In this document: positions 1 to 11,461 of the stretch, one piece after another
Layout: every line of letters begins with the position of its first letter
Position numbering within the stretch: position 1 is the first letter of the stretch
Source: Brevundimonas diminuta 470-4
GTDB taxonomy: Bacteria > Pseudomonadota > Alphaproteobacteria > Caulobacterales > Caulobacteraceae
NCBI GenBank assembly: GCA_000318405.1
Contig: KB291754.1
Span: 1 to 64,000, forward strand
Direction of reading: 5' to 3'
DNA length: 64,000 bases
The notes under the pieces: generated by a model
Seen by the model: the letters and a program-made list of their open reading frames with translations, nothing else
What the model was told of the DNA's origin: nothing
Databases searched by the model: none
Made by a program: the position numbers and the translations under genes

Positions 1-30
1 CTTGGTGCGTTCGAACTTTTCCTTGGCCAT
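1..30 (-). CDS. tuf: Elongation factor Tu, N-terminal ten codons only (partial)
   Basis: The reverse strand reads ATG at 30-28 and then MAKEKFERTK, the standard opening of bacterial EF-Tu, before running off the left edge. An AGGAG ribosome-binding site lies just upstream at about 41-45. EF-Tu delivers aminoacyl-tRNA to the ribosome as a GTPase. It sits downstream of tRNA-Tyr and tRNA-Gly on the same strand, the arrangement known from tRNA-tufB operons. Only about ten residues are visible, but together with context the match is strong. Confidence 0.85.
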   Translation of the reverse strand, partial: MAKEKFERTK

Positions 31-90
31 GGCCAAACTCCTGTGGCCCGGGTCCGGAACGGAGGGGCGCTGTGCTCAGTTCATAAAACC

Positions 91-164
91 TGGAGCGGGT
101 AGCGGGAATCGAACCCGCGTATTCAGCTTGGAAGGCTGCTGCACTACCATTGTGCTATACCCGC
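91..164 (-). tRNA. tRNA-Gly (anticodon TCC)
   Basis: A 74-nt cloverleaf on the reverse strand with acceptor GCGGGTA paired to TACCCGC, a T-loop TTCGATT and an encoded 3' CCA. The anticodon loop is CTTCCAA, giving TCC. It lies between tRNA-Tyr and tuf and is probably processed from one transcript with them. Confidence 0.96.
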
Positions 165-260
165 ACGAAGAATGCGGTTGCACCGCCCTTCAAATGAAGA
201 GCGACGGTTCCGCACCCGATTCCTATCTGGACTCCCGGCCCGTCGGGCATTGAAGGCGCG

Positions 261-344
261 TGGTGGGGGAAGCAGGACTCGAACCTGCGAAGCTTACGCA
301 GCGGATTTACAGTCCGCCCCCTTTGCCGCTCGGGACATTCCCCC
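261..344 (-). tRNA. tRNA-Tyr (anticodon GTA)
   Basis: An 84-nt class II tRNA on the reverse strand with acceptor GGGGGAA paired to TTCCCCC, a long variable arm, an encoded CCA and the loop CTGTAAA, giving anticodon GTA. It is the first gene of the tRNA-Tyr, tRNA-Gly, tuf group and lies head to head with rlmB. Confidence 0.96.
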
Positions 345-492
345 AGCGCGCCTATGTCAATGCCGGTCTGGAAACGCCGTGAACAATCTTTCGATCATTC
401 CGCGACGAAAGCCTTCGCTGTCGGGCGACGCCTGCAGTAGAGGAAGCGCCTGAACCGAAAGCCCTGGGGCCCAAATCGGAGGCCGTCTTATA

Positions 493-1371
493 GTGTCGTC
501 ATTTCGAGAACGCAACGACCGGAAAACCGGTAAAAAACAATCTTTCCACAAGAGGGACGAAACACGCCCAAATCGGGCTCAAAGCCCCGCGCCGCAAGGA
601 CGCAGCCCTGGCGAAAACGAGCGCAGGCCCGCCCGATCGCGCCCGGACGCCGATAATTTTCTTTGGGGACGCCACCCGGTTTTGGCCGCTTTGGCGAATC
701 CCGCGCGTCGCGGAACGGGCCGTCTGATGGTCACCGAAGACCGCGCCGAGGAGATTCAGCGCGAGAATCTGGCGAACGGCCACCGAATCGAAGTGGTCGA
801 TTCGGTCGCCCTTGGCCGGATGCTGCCCGCAGGCGCCGTGCACCAGGGCATGGCCTTCAAGGTCCAGCCGCTGGAAGGCGTCGCTCTGGAAGACCTGGCC
901 GAACCGGCTGAAGGCGTCATCGTCATGCTGGATCAACTGACCGACCCTCAGAACGTCGGCGCCATCTTCCGCTCGGCCCTGGCCTTCGGCGCGCGCGGCA
1001 TCGTCGTGCAGGATCGCCACTCCCCCGCCCTCGCCGGCGCCCTGGCCAAGGCCTCGGCCGGCGCCACCGAGCGCCTGCCCTGCGCGCGCGTCACGAATCT
1101 CAGCCGCGCGCTGGAGAAGCTGGCCGACCACGGCTGGCGCGCCATCGGCATGGACGGCGGCTCGGACCTGACGCTGGAGCAGGCGCTGGACGCTCGCCCG
1201 ACCGTCATCGTCATGGGCTCGGAAGGCGACGGCGTGCGTCGTCTGGTGGCCGAACACTGCGAAGCCATGGCGCGCATTCCCATGCCCGGCGGCTTCGAGA
1301 GCCTCAACGTCTCCAACGCCGCCGCCATCGCCCTGTATGAAGCCGCCCGCGCCCAGGGTCGCGAAGGCTAG
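493..1371 (+). CDS. rlmB: 23S rRNA (guanosine-2'-O)-methyltransferase RlmB-type (TrmH/SpoU family)
   Basis: A SPOUT methyltransferase of 292 residues. A basic, disordered N-terminal tail of about 50 residues precedes the L30e-like RNA-binding domain (about 55-130). The SpoU catalytic domain follows, with the three family motifs: NVGAIFRSALAFGARG (about 155), MGSEGDGVRR (about 240) and IPMPGGFESLNVSNAAAIAL (about 263), which forms the knotted SAM site. By family it 2'-O-methylates a guanosine of 23S rRNA, the RlmB position being the usual target; the exact nucleotide is inferred. The start is GTG at 493. It is transcribed away from the tRNA-tuf operon. Confidence 0.9.
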   Translation: MSSFRERNDRKTGKKQSFHKRDETRPNRAQSPAPQGRSPGENERRPARSRPDADNFLWGRHPVLAALANPARRGTGRLMVTEDRAEEIQRENLANGHRIEVVDSVALGRMLPAGAVHQGMAFKVQPLEGVALEDLAEPAEGVIVMLDQLTDPQNVGAIFRSALAFGARGIVVQDRHSPALAGALAKASAGATERLPCARVTNLSRALEKLADHGWRAIGMDGGSDLTLEQALDARPTVIVMGSEGDGVRRLVAEHCEAMARIPMPGGFESLNVSNAAAIALYEAARAQGREG

Positions 1372-1377
1372 GGGATC

Positions 1378-1414
1378 CCCGCGCCACTTCGCCGCTGCGG
1401 CGTCTTGGCGCGGG
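1378..1414 (+). terminator. GC-rich hairpin between rlmB and terC
   Basis: CCCGCGCCA at 1378-1386 pairs with TGGCGCGGG at 1406-1414, and a second small stem CGCCGC/GCGGCG sits inside the loop. No T-run follows, so it may be a weak terminator or an mRNA structure ahead of the TerC gene. It does not match the yybP-ykoY riboswitch that precedes some TerC-family genes. Confidence 0.35.
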
Positions 1415-1439
1415 TCCCGGCGGGCTTTATGACTCCGGC

Positions 1440-2294
1440 ATGGACTTCCTCTCCAATCCCGAACTGATCAGTCAGGCCTCCGCTCTCGGGAAGGTGCTGA
1501 TGATCGACCTGGTGCTGGCCGGCGATAACGCTGTCGCCGTCGGCCTGGCCGCCGCCGCCCTGCCCCAGGAACAGCGCCGCAAGGCCATCCTTGTCGGCCT
1601 GGCTGTCGCCGTCGTGCTGCGCATCGGTCTGGCGCTGATCACCGTCCAGTTGCTGGCCATCGTCGGCCTGCTGCTGGCGGGCGGATTCCTGCTGCTTTGG
1701 GTGTGCTGGAAAATGTGGCGTGAGCTGCGCGAGCAGGCCACCCACGACCAGGCCGAGGCCGAGGCCGAGATCGAACGGGCCATGGCCATCGAACACGGCG
1801 GCGGCCCCTCGCCCGAGGAACTGGGCCTGAAGCGCAAGACCTTCGGCGCCGCCCTGATCCAGATCATGATCGCCGACCTGACCATGAGCCTGGATAACGT
1901 CCTGGCCGTCGCCGGCGCCAGCCACGACCATCCGTGGATCATGGTCTTCGGCCTGATCCTGTCGATCGCCCTGATGGGTCTGGCCGCCAGCTTCATCGCC
2001 AAGCTGCTGAACCGCTATCGCTGGATCGCCTATGTCGGCCTGGTGATCGTTCTCTACGTCGCCCTGCACATGATCTGGGACGGCGGGCGTTCGGTCATCG
2101 TGCGCACCGGCCATGCGGATCAGTTCAACGCCTCGGCCCCCGCCTTCCTCGACATCAGCGCCGAGGAACAAGCCAAGCATCTGCGCCATGGCGGCAAGGG
2201 CGCCGACTCCCACACGCCGCACGCCCTGCCCGGCGGGCGCGAACGGCGCGACCCGCCGCCTCAAACGGTCGAGCCTCTCCAACCCGCTTCTTGA
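1440..2294 (+). CDS. TerC family integral membrane protein (YjbE type)
   Basis: A polytopic membrane protein of 284 residues. It carries the two TerC half-motifs: LVLAGDNAVAVGLAAAALP near residue 23, and IADLTMSLDNVLAVAGAS near residue 143. In each, acidic residues lie inside a membrane helix. About seven hydrophobic helices are separated by a charged cytoplasmic loop (about 95-130). TerC proteins are linked to Mn2+ handling, metal efflux and, in some hosts, tellurite resistance; the ion here is not known. The last 40 residues are polar and disordered. A strong bidirectional terminator follows directly. Confidence 0.85.
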   Translation: MDFLSNPELISQASALGKVLMIDLVLAGDNAVAVGLAAAALPQEQRRKAILVGLAVAVVLRIGLALITVQLLAIVGLLLAGGFLLLWVCWKMWRELREQATHDQAEAEAEIERAMAIEHGGGPSPEELGLKRKTFGAALIQIMIADLTMSLDNVLAVAGASHDHPWIMVFGLILSIALMGLAASFIAKLLNRYRWIAYVGLVIVLYVALHMIWDGGRSVIVRTGHADQFNASAPAFLDISAEEQAKHLRHGGKGADSHTPHALPGGRERRDPPPQTVEPLQPAS

Positions 2295-2300
2295 AACGCA

Positions 2301-2328
2301 AAAAGGCCCGGAGCGATCCGGGCCTTTT
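2301..2328. terminator. Bidirectional rho-independent terminator
   Basis: AAAAGGCCCGGA (2301-2312), a GCGA loop and TCCGGGCCTTTT (2317-2328) form a perfect 12-bp stem with a T-run on one side and an A-run on the other. It lies between the convergent terC and 2OG-oxygenase genes and can serve both. Confidence 0.92.
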
Positions 2329-2346
2329 ACTCAATGCCGCACGATC

Positions 2347-3075
2347 TCAGCGGCCTCGCAGCCAGCCCGTGACCGAAATTCTGTCACCGCCAGCGCACAG
2401 CGCCACCTGCGTCACCGAATGCGGCGTCGGCACACGCAGCAGGTTCAGGGTGTTAAAGCGGGGCGTGAACGCCTCGGCCACATTGCCGTCCTCGCCGTGG
2501 AAGGCGAGCAGCCCGCCCCAGTCGATCCGCCAGCCCGGCGTCAGGTTCAGCACATAGGCAAAGTAGCGGTTCTTGCCCTCGGCATGATCGTCATGCTCGG
2601 TCAGGAAGTGCCCGGCGCGATACCGCGTCACCTGCATGTCTGCCAGGGCGATGCGCTCTTCCCCCGTCAGGTCGCGCATCAGACCCAGAAAGTCCTCGCC
2701 GTTCAGAAAGGCCGCCAGATCGCGCCACCGCGCGTCCGCATGGCCGTCCTGCACTAGGTCGAACACCGGATAGTTGTCGTACAGATACTGAAAATCCGCT
2801 GCGGCTGATTTCTGGATCGCCTCGCCTAGACCGCGTTTCTGATCCGGCTGAAGCGAAGCCAGCCATGCGGACGGCAAGTCCACATGGCCGGTCCCGCGTC
2901 GCGTCACGACATTGAAATCCGCCTCGCGCGCCAAATCATACAGCGCCGTAGCCGAAGGCTCAGTCAGTATGGCCTCGACCTGGGCGCGTCCTGTCCGCTG
3001 CAACCGCTGGCGAATGGCCGTGCGCCGATCCGGCGACACTGCATTCAAAGCGAGTGGAGCGGCCACCGCGCTCAT
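2347..3075 (-). CDS. 2OG-Fe(II) dioxygenase (prolyl-hydroxylase / Tpa1-like fold)
   Basis: About 242 residues from the ATG at 3075. The C-terminal half shows the metal and cosubstrate residues of Fe(II)/2-oxoglutarate dioxygenases: HxD in FLTEHDDH, a distal His in [10 protein letters not shown], and an Arg in RISVTGWLR that would bind 2-oxoglutarate. The start is chosen because this ATG overlaps the TGA of metG as ATGA, which indicates translational coupling; an in-frame start ten codons earlier lies within metG. Related enzymes hydroxylate prolines of ribosomal or other proteins. Linkage to metG makes a translation-related substrate plausible, but that is inference. Confidence 0.82.
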   Translation of the reverse strand: MSAVAAPLALNAVSPDRRTAIRQRLQRTGRAQVEAILTEPSATALYDLAREADFNVVTRRGTGHVDLPSAWLASLQPDQKRGLGEAIQKSAAADFQYLYDNYPVFDLVQDGHADARWRDLAAFLNGEDFLGLMRDLTGEERIALADMQVTRYRAGHFLTEHDDHAEGKNRYFAYVLNLTPGWRIDWGGLLAFHGEDGNVAEAFTPRFNTLNLLRVPTPHSVTQVALCAGGDRISVTGWLRGR

Positions 3076-4781
3076 CCCTCGGCGCCGCTGAAACGTTCGG
3101 TCCATTCGGCAACCTGGGCGTCCTCGATCTTGGCGAACAGCACCTGGGCGGCGGCGACCGCCTGACCGGCCGGGACCAAGTTCAGCAGATCGCCCTCGAC
3201 ATCAGGCCACGACAGATCGGTCGCGCCCACCGTCGCCGCTATGCGGGTCGCCGCTTCGGGCATGAAAGGCGCGGTGATGCGGGCGAACAGGGCGACCAGC
3301 GACAGGCCGGTACGCACCACTACGGCGGCGCGGTCGCGGTCCGTCTTCAAGGCCGTCCACGGGGCGGATTCCTGCAGGTATTCATTGCCCAACACCCACA
3401 GGGCGCGCGCGGCCTGGGCCGCCTTGCGGAACTCCATGGCCTCGAACTCGGCGGTCAGGGTTTCCAGACCGGCCTTGATGTCGGTCGCCAGCTTGGCTTC
3501 CAGCGGGCCGGCCTCGCCGCCCTCGGGTACGACGCCGTCGAACTTGGACTCGGTGAACTTGACGATGCGGTTGACGAAGTTCCCCAGCACGTCGGCCAGG
3601 TCCTTGTTCGTCGTCGACTGGAACTGCTCCCAGGTGAAGGCCGCGTCGGAATGTTCCGGGCCATAGGCCGTCAGATGCCAGCGCCAGTAATCGGCCGGAA
3701 GCAGCTCCAGCGCCTGATCCATGAAGACGCCCCGGCCCATGCTGGTCGAGAACTTGCCGCCATACCAGTTCAGCCAGTTGAAGGCCTTCAGCTGGTCCAC
3801 CGTCTTCCACGGCTCGCCCGAGCCCAGCATGGTCGCCGGGAAGCTGACGGTGTGGAAGGCGACGTTGTCCTTGCCCATGAACTGGACGTAGCGCACGTCC
3901 TCCGCGCCCTCGTCCAGACGCCACCAGGAGCGCCAGTTCCCGCCGGTCTTGCCGGCCCATTCCTCGGTCGCCGCGATGTATTCGATGGGCGCGTCGAACC
4001 AGACGTAGAAGACCTTGCCCTCCATGCCCGGGCGCGGTCCGCCGTCGGGTCCGATGACCGGCACGCCCCATTTCAGGTCGCGCGTGATGCCGCGATCGAT
4101 CAGGCCCTCGTCCAGATGCTTATAGGCGATCGAGCGAGCCAGCGGCTGCCACTGGGGCGAGCGGGCGTCGACCCAGGCGCGCACATCGTCGGCCACCTTG
4201 GTCTGCAGCAGATAGAGGTGGCGCGTATCGCGAACCTCAAGGTTCCGGCTGCCTGACACCGCCGAATAGGGATTGATCAGATCGGTCGGATCCAGCAGGC
4301 GGCCGCAGTTGTCGCACTGGTCCCCGCGCGCCTTTTCATAGGCGCAGTGCGGACACGTCCCCTCAACGTAGCGGTCGGGCAGGAAGCGGGCGTCGTCGAT
4401 CGAATAGATCATCCGGTCCACGCGCTCCTCGATCAGGCCGCGCTCTTCCAGCACCTTGGCGAAGTGCTGGGTCAGGCGGGTGTTCGGGGCGTTGGAGCTG
4501 CGGCCGAAGATATCGAACGACAGGCTGAATTTGTCGGCCAGCGACTTCTGGACCTGATGCTGCTCGTCGCAATAAGTGCGCACGTCCTGCCCGGCGGCGG
4601 CGGCGGCCAGCTCGGCCGGGGTGCCGTGCTCGTCAGTGGCGCAGACATAGAGGACGTCATGCCCCCGGCTTCGCATGAAGCGCGCCCACACATCGGCGGG
4701 CAGCATCGACCCGGCCAGATTCCCAAGGTGCTTGATGCCGTTGATGTAGGGCAGCGCCGAGGTGATGAGGATGCGGGCCAT
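3072..4781 (-). CDS. metG: Methionyl-tRNA synthetase
   Basis: A class I aminoacyl-tRNA synthetase of 569 residues that charges tRNA-Met. It starts with [15 protein letters not shown]; the HIGH box reads HLGN. A zinc knuckle [17 protein letters not shown] follows at about 140, then the WFDAPIEY methionine-pocket region. The KMSKS loop appears as KFSTS (KFSTSMGRG). The alpha-helical anticodon-binding domain is complete, but the dimerising EMAP-type C-terminal extension found in E. coli MetG is absent. Its stop overlaps the start of the 2OG oxygenase. The in-frame opening continues another 311 codons upstream, but that part is antisense to the MATE gene and is not coding. Confidence 0.95.
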   Translation of the reverse strand: MARILITSALPYINGIKHLGNLAGSMLPADVWARFMRSRGHDVLYVCATDEHGTPAELAAAAAGQDVRTYCDEQHQVQKSLADKFSLSFDIFGRSSNAPNTRLTQHFAKVLEERGLIEERVDRMIYSIDDARFLPDRYVEGTCPHCAYEKARGDQCDNCGRLLDPTDLINPYSAVSGSRNLEVRDTRHLYLLQTKVADDVRAWVDARSPQWQPLARSIAYKHLDEGLIDRGITRDLKWGVPVIGPDGGPRPGMEGKVFYVWFDAPIEYIAATEEWAGKTGGNWRSWWRLDEGAEDVRYVQFMGKDNVAFHTVSFPATMLGSGEPWKTVDQLKAFNWLNWYGGKFSTSMGRGVFMDQALELLPADYWRWHLTAYGPEHSDAAFTWEQFQSTTNKDLADVLGNFVNRIVKFTESKFDGVVPEGGEAGPLEAKLATDIKAGLETLTAEFEAMEFRKAAQAARALWVLGNEYLQESAPWTALKTDRDRAAVVVRTGLSLVALFARITAPFMPEAATRIAATVGATDLSWPDVEGDLLNLVPAGQAVAAAQVLFAKIEDAQVAEWTERFSGAEG

Positions 4782-4839
4782 GATGTTCCAACGTCTGACA
4801 GGGAGGCGTCGGATATAGAGGGCGAAACGCCACGCGTCA

Positions 4840-4872
4840 CCTTCTCCCTCCCCTTCGGGGACAGAGAGAAGG
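4840..4872 (-). terminator. Hairpin downstream of the MATE gene
   Basis: CCTTCTC (4840-4846) pairs with GAGAAGG (4866-4872) around an inner CCCC-TTC-GGGG stem. It lies just past the MATE stop codon and before metG. The T-run is weak, so termination is likely but not certain. Confidence 0.45.
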
Positions 4873-4882
4873 CCGGCCTGCC

Positions 4883-6223
4883 CTACAGCCGCCGCGCGAT
4901 GCGCACGAAGCGCCCGGTCAGCAGGGCGCCCGAGATCAGGCTGGCTACGATCACCGACCAGACCAGTCCGTCCACCCCCATACGATGCGCCAGGAACCAG
5001 CCCAGCGGGATCATGATCAGGCCATAGGACAATAGGTGCATCAGCGTCGGCCACACCACGTCGCCTGCCGCGCGATTGGCCTGTGCGGCGACCACCTGCA
5101 TGGCGTCGGCGACAAAGAACAGCGTCGCCAGAACCAGCGCCGGGGCCGCGATGGCCAGAATGACCGGGTCGGTCGTATAGGCGCCGACGATCAGCCGCGC
5201 CGACGGCCAGATGATCAGGGCGATGATGAAGGCCAGCACCGTCACCACGCCGATTCCGGCCAGGCCGCCGCGCATGACTCCCGCCTTGTCCGCCGCGCCA
5301 TAGCTGCGCCCGACCAGCACCGCCGTCGCGGACGAAAGCCCCATCGGCACCATGAAGACGATGGCCGAGATGTTGATCACGACCGCCCAGCTGGCGGTCT
5401 GGGCGGCGCCCAGCTGACCGGCGAACAGGGTCATGGCGGCGAATGCCCCGACCTCGATGAAGTTCGACGCGCCCGCGCCCAGGCCGACCTTCATCTGCTG
5501 GCCCTCGACCGCCTTGTCGCGCTTCGGCTTCTTGAACACGCCCCAGGCCCGCGCCTCGGGCAGGCGCAGGATGAAGATGACCAGGAAGATCGCCAGCGCC
5601 GTGCGTGCGCCGAACGTCGCCCAGGCCGAGGCCACGGCCCCGTGCAGGCCGATGCCCAGCAGGTCCGGGACCAGCAGCAGGTTCAGCGCCAGATTGACCG
5701 CATTGGCCACCCACATGGCGACCATGCCCGCCTTCGGACGTTGCAGGCCTTCAAGGAAGAACTGGGCGCAGACCGAAATCAGATAGGCGGGCATCGACAG
5801 GGCGAAGACCATCAGGGCGGGCGTCGCGCCCTCGCCCAGACCGTCCTCCAATCCCATGTGCACCAGCCCGAACGGCCCGAGCAGCAGCAGGCCGATCATC
5901 GAGACCAGACCGATCTGCAGCGAATAGGTCATGCCGCGCCGCAGGACGGCCCCCACCTCGTCGCCCCTGCCCTCGCCCAGCAGGCGGGCGGTCATGACCT
6001 GCACCCCCATCATCAGCCCGACCGCCGTGGTCAGCACGACCGAGGACGGCGCCCAGGCCAGGGAGTGAAAGGCCAGCTCGCGGCTGGCGTAGTGGCCGAC
6101 GACGATGGCGTCCGTCAGCCCCATCGTCATGATGCCCAGACGCGCCATGACGACCGGCCAGGCCAGCTTCAGCAGCTCGGACAGGGTAGCGCGGGTCTTG
6201 AAACTGAACAGGGCGTGGGTCAT
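4883..6223 (-). CDS. MATE family multidrug/cation antiporter (NorM-like)
   Basis: About 446 residues with twelve predicted membrane helices in two homologous halves, typical of MATE exporters that expel cationic drugs or metabolites using an H+ or Na+ gradient. Family features include [20 protein letters not shown] in helix 1, [13 protein letters not shown] after helix 5 and [14 protein letters not shown] at the start of the second half. The start at 6223 (MTHALFS) is preferred over an in-frame ATG nine codons upstream because the family begins near the first helix; neither has a clear Shine-Dalgarno. The substrate is unknown. Confidence 0.88.
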   Translation of the reverse strand: MTHALFSFKTRATLSELLKLAWPVVMARLGIMTMGLTDAIVVGHYASRELAFHSLAWAPSSVVLTTAVGLMMGVQVMTARLLGEGRGDEVGAVLRRGMTYSLQIGLVSMIGLLLLGPFGLVHMGLEDGLGEGATPALMVFALSMPAYLISVCAQFFLEGLQRPKAGMVAMWVANAVNLALNLLLVPDLLGIGLHGAVASAWATFGARTALAIFLVIFILRLPEARAWGVFKKPKRDKAVEGQQMKVGLGAGASNFIEVGAFAAMTLFAGQLGAAQTASWAVVINISAIVFMVPMGLSSATAVLVGRSYGAADKAGVMRGGLAGIGVVTVLAFIIALIIWPSARLIVGAYTTDPVILAIAAPALVLATLFFVADAMQVVAAQANRAAGDVVWPTLMHLLSYGLIMIPLGWFLAHRMGVDGLVWSVIVASLISGALLTGRFVRIARRL

Positions 6224-6286
6224 GGGAGGCCGCAACAGCCACGCGCCCATGCGCGCGTCAATCGATTTTCCGTGTGTTTCGGGCGC

Positions 6287-6682
6287 CTACCAGGCGCCCA
6301 GTTCGCGCAGCTCCCGCGCCAGTTCGGGCGGCAGGTCCGTCGGCTCGGCCACCGACAGGTCCGGCGGCACGTCCTTGTCGAAATAGCGCCAGCCCTGGAA
6401 CGGCCGCCGGGCCAGCGGCGCGGTGCGGATGACCCGGCTGTCCAGCTTGATTTCACAGCGGCTGGCCTTGCCCTCGCCCACGGTGGTGATGTCCAGAATG
6501 CGCTGACGGCAGGTCACCACGCCCTTCATCACCCAATAAAGGGAGCCGCCGTCCTCGATCTCGGCGGCGCGCTTGGGCGTCATGCGGGTGTGGACGATGC
6601 GCCAGTCGGACCGGGCAGCGTTCGCCTCCAGCGTCTCGACCTCGGACACGCCGACGCAGAGCTTGATCATGTGCAGGGGCAT
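6287..6682 (-). CDS. DUF1489 family protein
   Basis: A soluble protein of 131 residues that matches the alphaproteobacterial DUF1489 family in its opening (MPLHMIKLCVGV), a central WVMKGVVTCRQRI segment and the closing GWRYF...DLPPELARELRELGAW region. No catalytic motif is recognised and the function is unknown. It is transcribed in the same direction as the liu operon upstream and the MATE gene downstream, and is separated from liuD by an inverted repeat. Confidence 0.85.
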   Translation of the reverse strand: MPLHMIKLCVGVSEVETLEANAARSDWRIVHTRMTPKRAAEIEDGGSLYWVMKGVVTCRQRILDITTVGEGKASRCEIKLDSRVIRTAPLARRPFQGWRYFDKDVPPDLSVAEPTDLPPELARELRELGAW

Positions 6683-6703
6683 GAAACGCCGCCTCTACTC
6701 CGT

Positions 6704-6794
6704 TCATCCCGGCGGACGCCGGGACCCAGTAAGAGCCCCGCACGCGACGCTCGACAAACATGCTCGGGCCAGCTCCCGGCGTCCGCCGGGATGA
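6704..6794. repeat. REP-like inverted repeat pair (REPIN-like element)
   Basis: Two 21-bp arms in inverted orientation lie between liuD and the DUF1489 gene: TCATCCCGGCGGACGCCGGGA at 6704-6724 and its exact reverse complement at 6774-6794. Each arm is itself a near-palindrome (CCCGGCG-GA-CGCCGGG). The 49 bp between them show no gene. A third, single arm lies at 26476-26496. This is the form of repetitive extragenic palindromes that occur in many copies in bacterial genomes. Confidence 0.8.
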
Positions 6795-6802
6795 GCGGGG
6801 GT

Positions 6803-8818
<2,016 letters not shown>

Positions 8819-8827
8819 TCGGCTACC

Positions 8828-9730
8828 TTATTGCGCCCAGCTCGGCGCGCGTTTGTCGAGGAAGGCGCGCACGCCCTCCTGGCCCTCGGCCGAGACGCGG
8901 GCGCGGGCGATGCGCTTGGCCGTCTCTTCCAGCAGGCGATGATCGATATCCTCGCCCGCCACGTCGTTGACCAGCCGCTTGGCGTCGCCCATCGCGCCCG
9001 GCGCATTGGCCGACAGGCTGTCGGTCAGCATGGAGATGAACTCGTCCACCGAGCCTTCGGGCAGGACCATGTCGATCAGTCCCGCATGGGCGGCGTAGTC
9101 GGCGTCGAAGATATTGGCCGTCAGGAACAGCTGGCGCGCGCGGCGCGCGCCGACCGCCTCGATGACATAGGGGGCGATGGTCGCGGGGATCAGGCCCAGC
9201 TTGACCTCCGAGAAGGCGAAGCGCGCGCCCTCGACCGCCACGGCCATGTCGCAGGCGGCGACGATGCCCGCCCCGCCGCCCATGGCCGCGCCCTCGACCA
9301 GAGCCACCGTCAGCGCTGGGACGTCGTGCAGGGCCTTCAGCATCTTCGCCAGGCCCATGGCGTCGTCGCGGTTGTCGCTCTCGGACCAGTCGGCGGCGTC
9401 GCGCATCCAGTTCAGGTCAGCGCCCGCGCTGAACGTCCCGCCCGCGCCGCGGATGAAGACCACCCGCACCCGGTCAGCGCCCTGCAACGTCTCGAACGCC
9501 TCATACAGGGCGGCGATGGTGGCCGCGTCGAAGGCGTTCTTCTTCTGCGGCCGGTTGATGGTGACGAAGACCACGCCGTCGGCCGTGGCGTCGATCTGCA
9601 CCAGGTCGTCGTTCGCATCCGGCGCCGGATCGGCGAGCAGAGGATGGGCGATGGCGTTCATCTCCGCCGCCTCGGCGTCGGTGATGTCCAGAGCGTTCAG
9701 CTCGTCTTCGGTCGGTTTCTGGTCGGTCAT
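8828..9730 (-). CDS. liuC: Enoyl-CoA hydratase / probable methylglutaconyl-CoA hydratase
   Basis: 300 residues from the ATG at 9730, which has a good AAGGAG site; the longer in-frame opening lacks one. The crotonase fold is seen in INRPQKKNAFD, in the oxyanion-hole segment GAGGTFSAGADLNWM and in VEGAAMGGGAGIVAACDMA with the second glycine-rich turn. An acidic N-terminal extension of about 45 residues (EDELNALDITDAEAAEMNA) is longer than usual. In leucine catabolism this enzyme hydrates 3-methylglutaconyl-CoA to HMG-CoA. The specific role is inferred from its position between liuB and liuD. Confidence 0.85.
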   Translation of the reverse strand: MTDQKPTEDELNALDITDAEAAEMNAIAHPLLADPAPDANDDLVQIDATADGVVFVTINRPQKKNAFDAATIAALYEAFETLQGADRVRVVFIRGAGGTFSAGADLNWMRDAADWSESDNRDDAMGLAKMLKALHDVPALTVALVEGAAMGGGAGIVAACDMAVAVEGARFAFSEVKLGLIPATIAPYVIEAVGARRARQLFLTANIFDADYAAHAGLIDMVLPEGSVDEFISMLTDSLSANAPGAMGDAKRLVNDVAGEDIDHRLLEETAKRIARARVSAEGQEGVRAFLDKRAPSWAQ

Positions 9731-9789
9731 GGTCGGCTCCTTGCCGAAGTGAAACGCGGCAGTACGGCTTTGGTGCAGGCTTTCGCCGG

Positions 9790-11382
9790 TTACATCCGGA
9801 ACACGCCGAAGGTCGTCTCGGGGATAGGGGCGTTCAGGCTGGCGCTGATGGCCAGGCCCAGCACGTCGCGCGTCTGGGCCGGGTCGATGACGCCGTCGTC
9901 CCACAGGCGGGCGGTGGCGTAATAGGGATTGCCCTCGTCCTCATATTTCTGGCGGATCGGCGCCTTGAAGGCCTCGGCCTCCTCCGCCGTCCACGTATCC
10001 GCGTCGCGGTGGACGGTAGCCAGGACGCTGGCCGCCTGCTCGCCGCCCATCACGCTGATGCGGCTGTTGGGCCAGGTGAAAAGGAAGCGGGGCGAATAGG
10101 CCCGGCCGCACATGCCATAGTTGCCCGCCCCGAACGACCCGCCGATCAGGACGGTGAACTTCGGCACCTCGGCCGAGGCGACCGCCGTAACCAGCTTGGC
10201 GCCGTGCTTGGCGATGCCTTCGGCTTCGTATTTGCCGCCGACCATGAAGCCGGAGATATTCTGCAGGAACAGCAGCGGAATCTTGCGCTTGCAGGCCAGT
10301 TCGATGAAGTGCGCGCCCTTCTGCGCGCTCTCGGAGAACAGCACGCCGTTGTTGGCCAGGATAGCGACCGGCATCCCCCAGATGCGCGCGAAGCCGCACA
10401 CCAGCGACGTGCCGTACAGCGCCTTGAACTCGTCCAGCTCCGATCCGTCGACGATGCGGGCGATGACCTCGCGCACGTCATAGGGGGCGCGGACATCCTC
10501 GGGGATGAGGCCGTAGAGCTCGGCCGGGTCATAGGCAGGGGCGCGCGGTTCGCGCACGTCCAGCGGCTGGGCCTTGGTCGTGTTCAGATTGGCGACGATG
10601 GAGCGCACGATCTCCAGCGCGTGCTCGTCGTTCTCGGCCACATGGTCGACCACGCCGGACTTTCGGCCGTGGGTTTCGGCGCCGCCCAGTTCCTCGGCCG
10701 AGATGACCTCGCCCGTCGCGGCCTTCACCAGCGGCGGACCGGCCAGGAAGATGGTGCCCTGATTGCGCACGATCACCGTCTCGTCCGACATGGCCGGCAC
10801 ATAGGCGCCGCCCGCCGTGCAACTGCCCATGACGCAGGCGATCTGCGGGATCGAGCGCGCGCTCATCCGCGCCTGATTGAAGAAGATGCGGCCGAAATGG
10901 TCGCGGTCCGGAAAGACCTCCGCCTGGTGCGGCAGGTTGGCCCCGCCGGAATCGACCAGATAGACGCACGGCAGGTTGTTCTGCTCGGCGATCTCCTGCG
11001 CCCGAAGATGCTTCTTCACCGTCATCGGGAAGTAGGCGCCGCCCTTCACCGTCGGATCGTTGGCGACGATCATGACCTCGCGCCCCGACACCCGGCCGAC
11101 GCCGCAGATCATCCCGGCGCCCGGCGCCTCATCGCGATACATGCCATCGGCGGCCAGTTGCCCGACCTCGAGAAAGGGCGAGCCCGGATCCAGCAACCGC
11201 TCGACCCGATCCCTTGGCAACAGCTTGCCACGCGCCACATGGCGCTCGCGGCTGGCGTCCGACCCGCCGCGCGCCGCCTTGGCGACCTTTTCATAAAGCA
11301 CGTCCCGCAGGGCGCGATTATGCGCATCCAGCGTTTTGAAAGCAGGACTGTTGCGATCGACGGCGGAAATCAGCTTGGGCAT
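9790..11382 (-). CDS. liuB: 3-methylcrotonyl-CoA carboxylase, carboxyltransferase beta subunit
   Basis: 530 residues of the acyl-CoA carboxyltransferase fold, two crotonase-like halves. Visible landmarks are [24 protein letters not shown] (in part, near 45), [17 protein letters not shown] near 190 and [20 protein letters not shown] near 420, which form the CoA and carboxybiotin sites. It moves the carboxyl group from biotin on LiuD to 3-methylcrotonyl-CoA. It is first in the minus-strand operon, 59 nt ahead of liuC, and shares a 79-bp divergent promoter region with the patatin gene. Confidence 0.92.
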   Translation of the reverse strand: MPKLISAVDRNSPAFKTLDAHNRALRDVLYEKVAKAARGGSDASRERHVARGKLLPRDRVERLLDPGSPFLEVGQLAADGMYRDEAPGAGMICGVGRVSGREVMIVANDPTVKGGAYFPMTVKKHLRAQEIAEQNNLPCVYLVDSGGANLPHQAEVFPDRDHFGRIFFNQARMSARSIPQIACVMGSCTAGGAYVPAMSDETVIVRNQGTIFLAGPPLVKAATGEVISAEELGGAETHGRKSGVVDHVAENDEHALEIVRSIVANLNTTKAQPLDVREPRAPAYDPAELYGLIPEDVRAPYDVREVIARIVDGSELDEFKALYGTSLVCGFARIWGMPVAILANNGVLFSESAQKGAHFIELACKRKIPLLFLQNISGFMVGGKYEAEGIAKHGAKLVTAVASAEVPKFTVLIGGSFGAGNYGMCGRAYSPRFLFTWPNSRISVMGGEQAASVLATVHRDADTWTAEEAEAFKAPIRQKYEDEGNPYYATARLWDDGVIDPAQTRDVLGLAISASLNAPIPETTFGVFRM

Positions 11383-11461
11383 GCCTAAGGTTTAGGAGGC
11401 TTCCGCGCCGGGGGGAAGCCGTTCGGTTCACCGAAGACGAAATCGGCTATATCTCCTTCCC

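Noticed and set aside
355-360. TTGACA on the reverse strand as -35 box of the tRNA-Tyr operon
   Set aside because: It lies only about 11-16 bp before the mature tRNA end, so the -10 box would fall within the tRNA.
1372-1439. Possible yybP-ykoY manganese riboswitch ahead of terC
   Set aside because: Only 68 bp are available, most of it one GC-rich hairpin, and the conserved junction sequences are not there.
3054-4256. A 400-codon plus-strand frame opposite metG
   Set aside because: Shadow of metG, with no start signals or protein-like motifs.
4782-5714. Extension of the metG frame by 311 codons upstream
   Set aside because: It lies antisense to the MATE gene, and the family N-terminus [15 protein letters not shown] starts at 4781.
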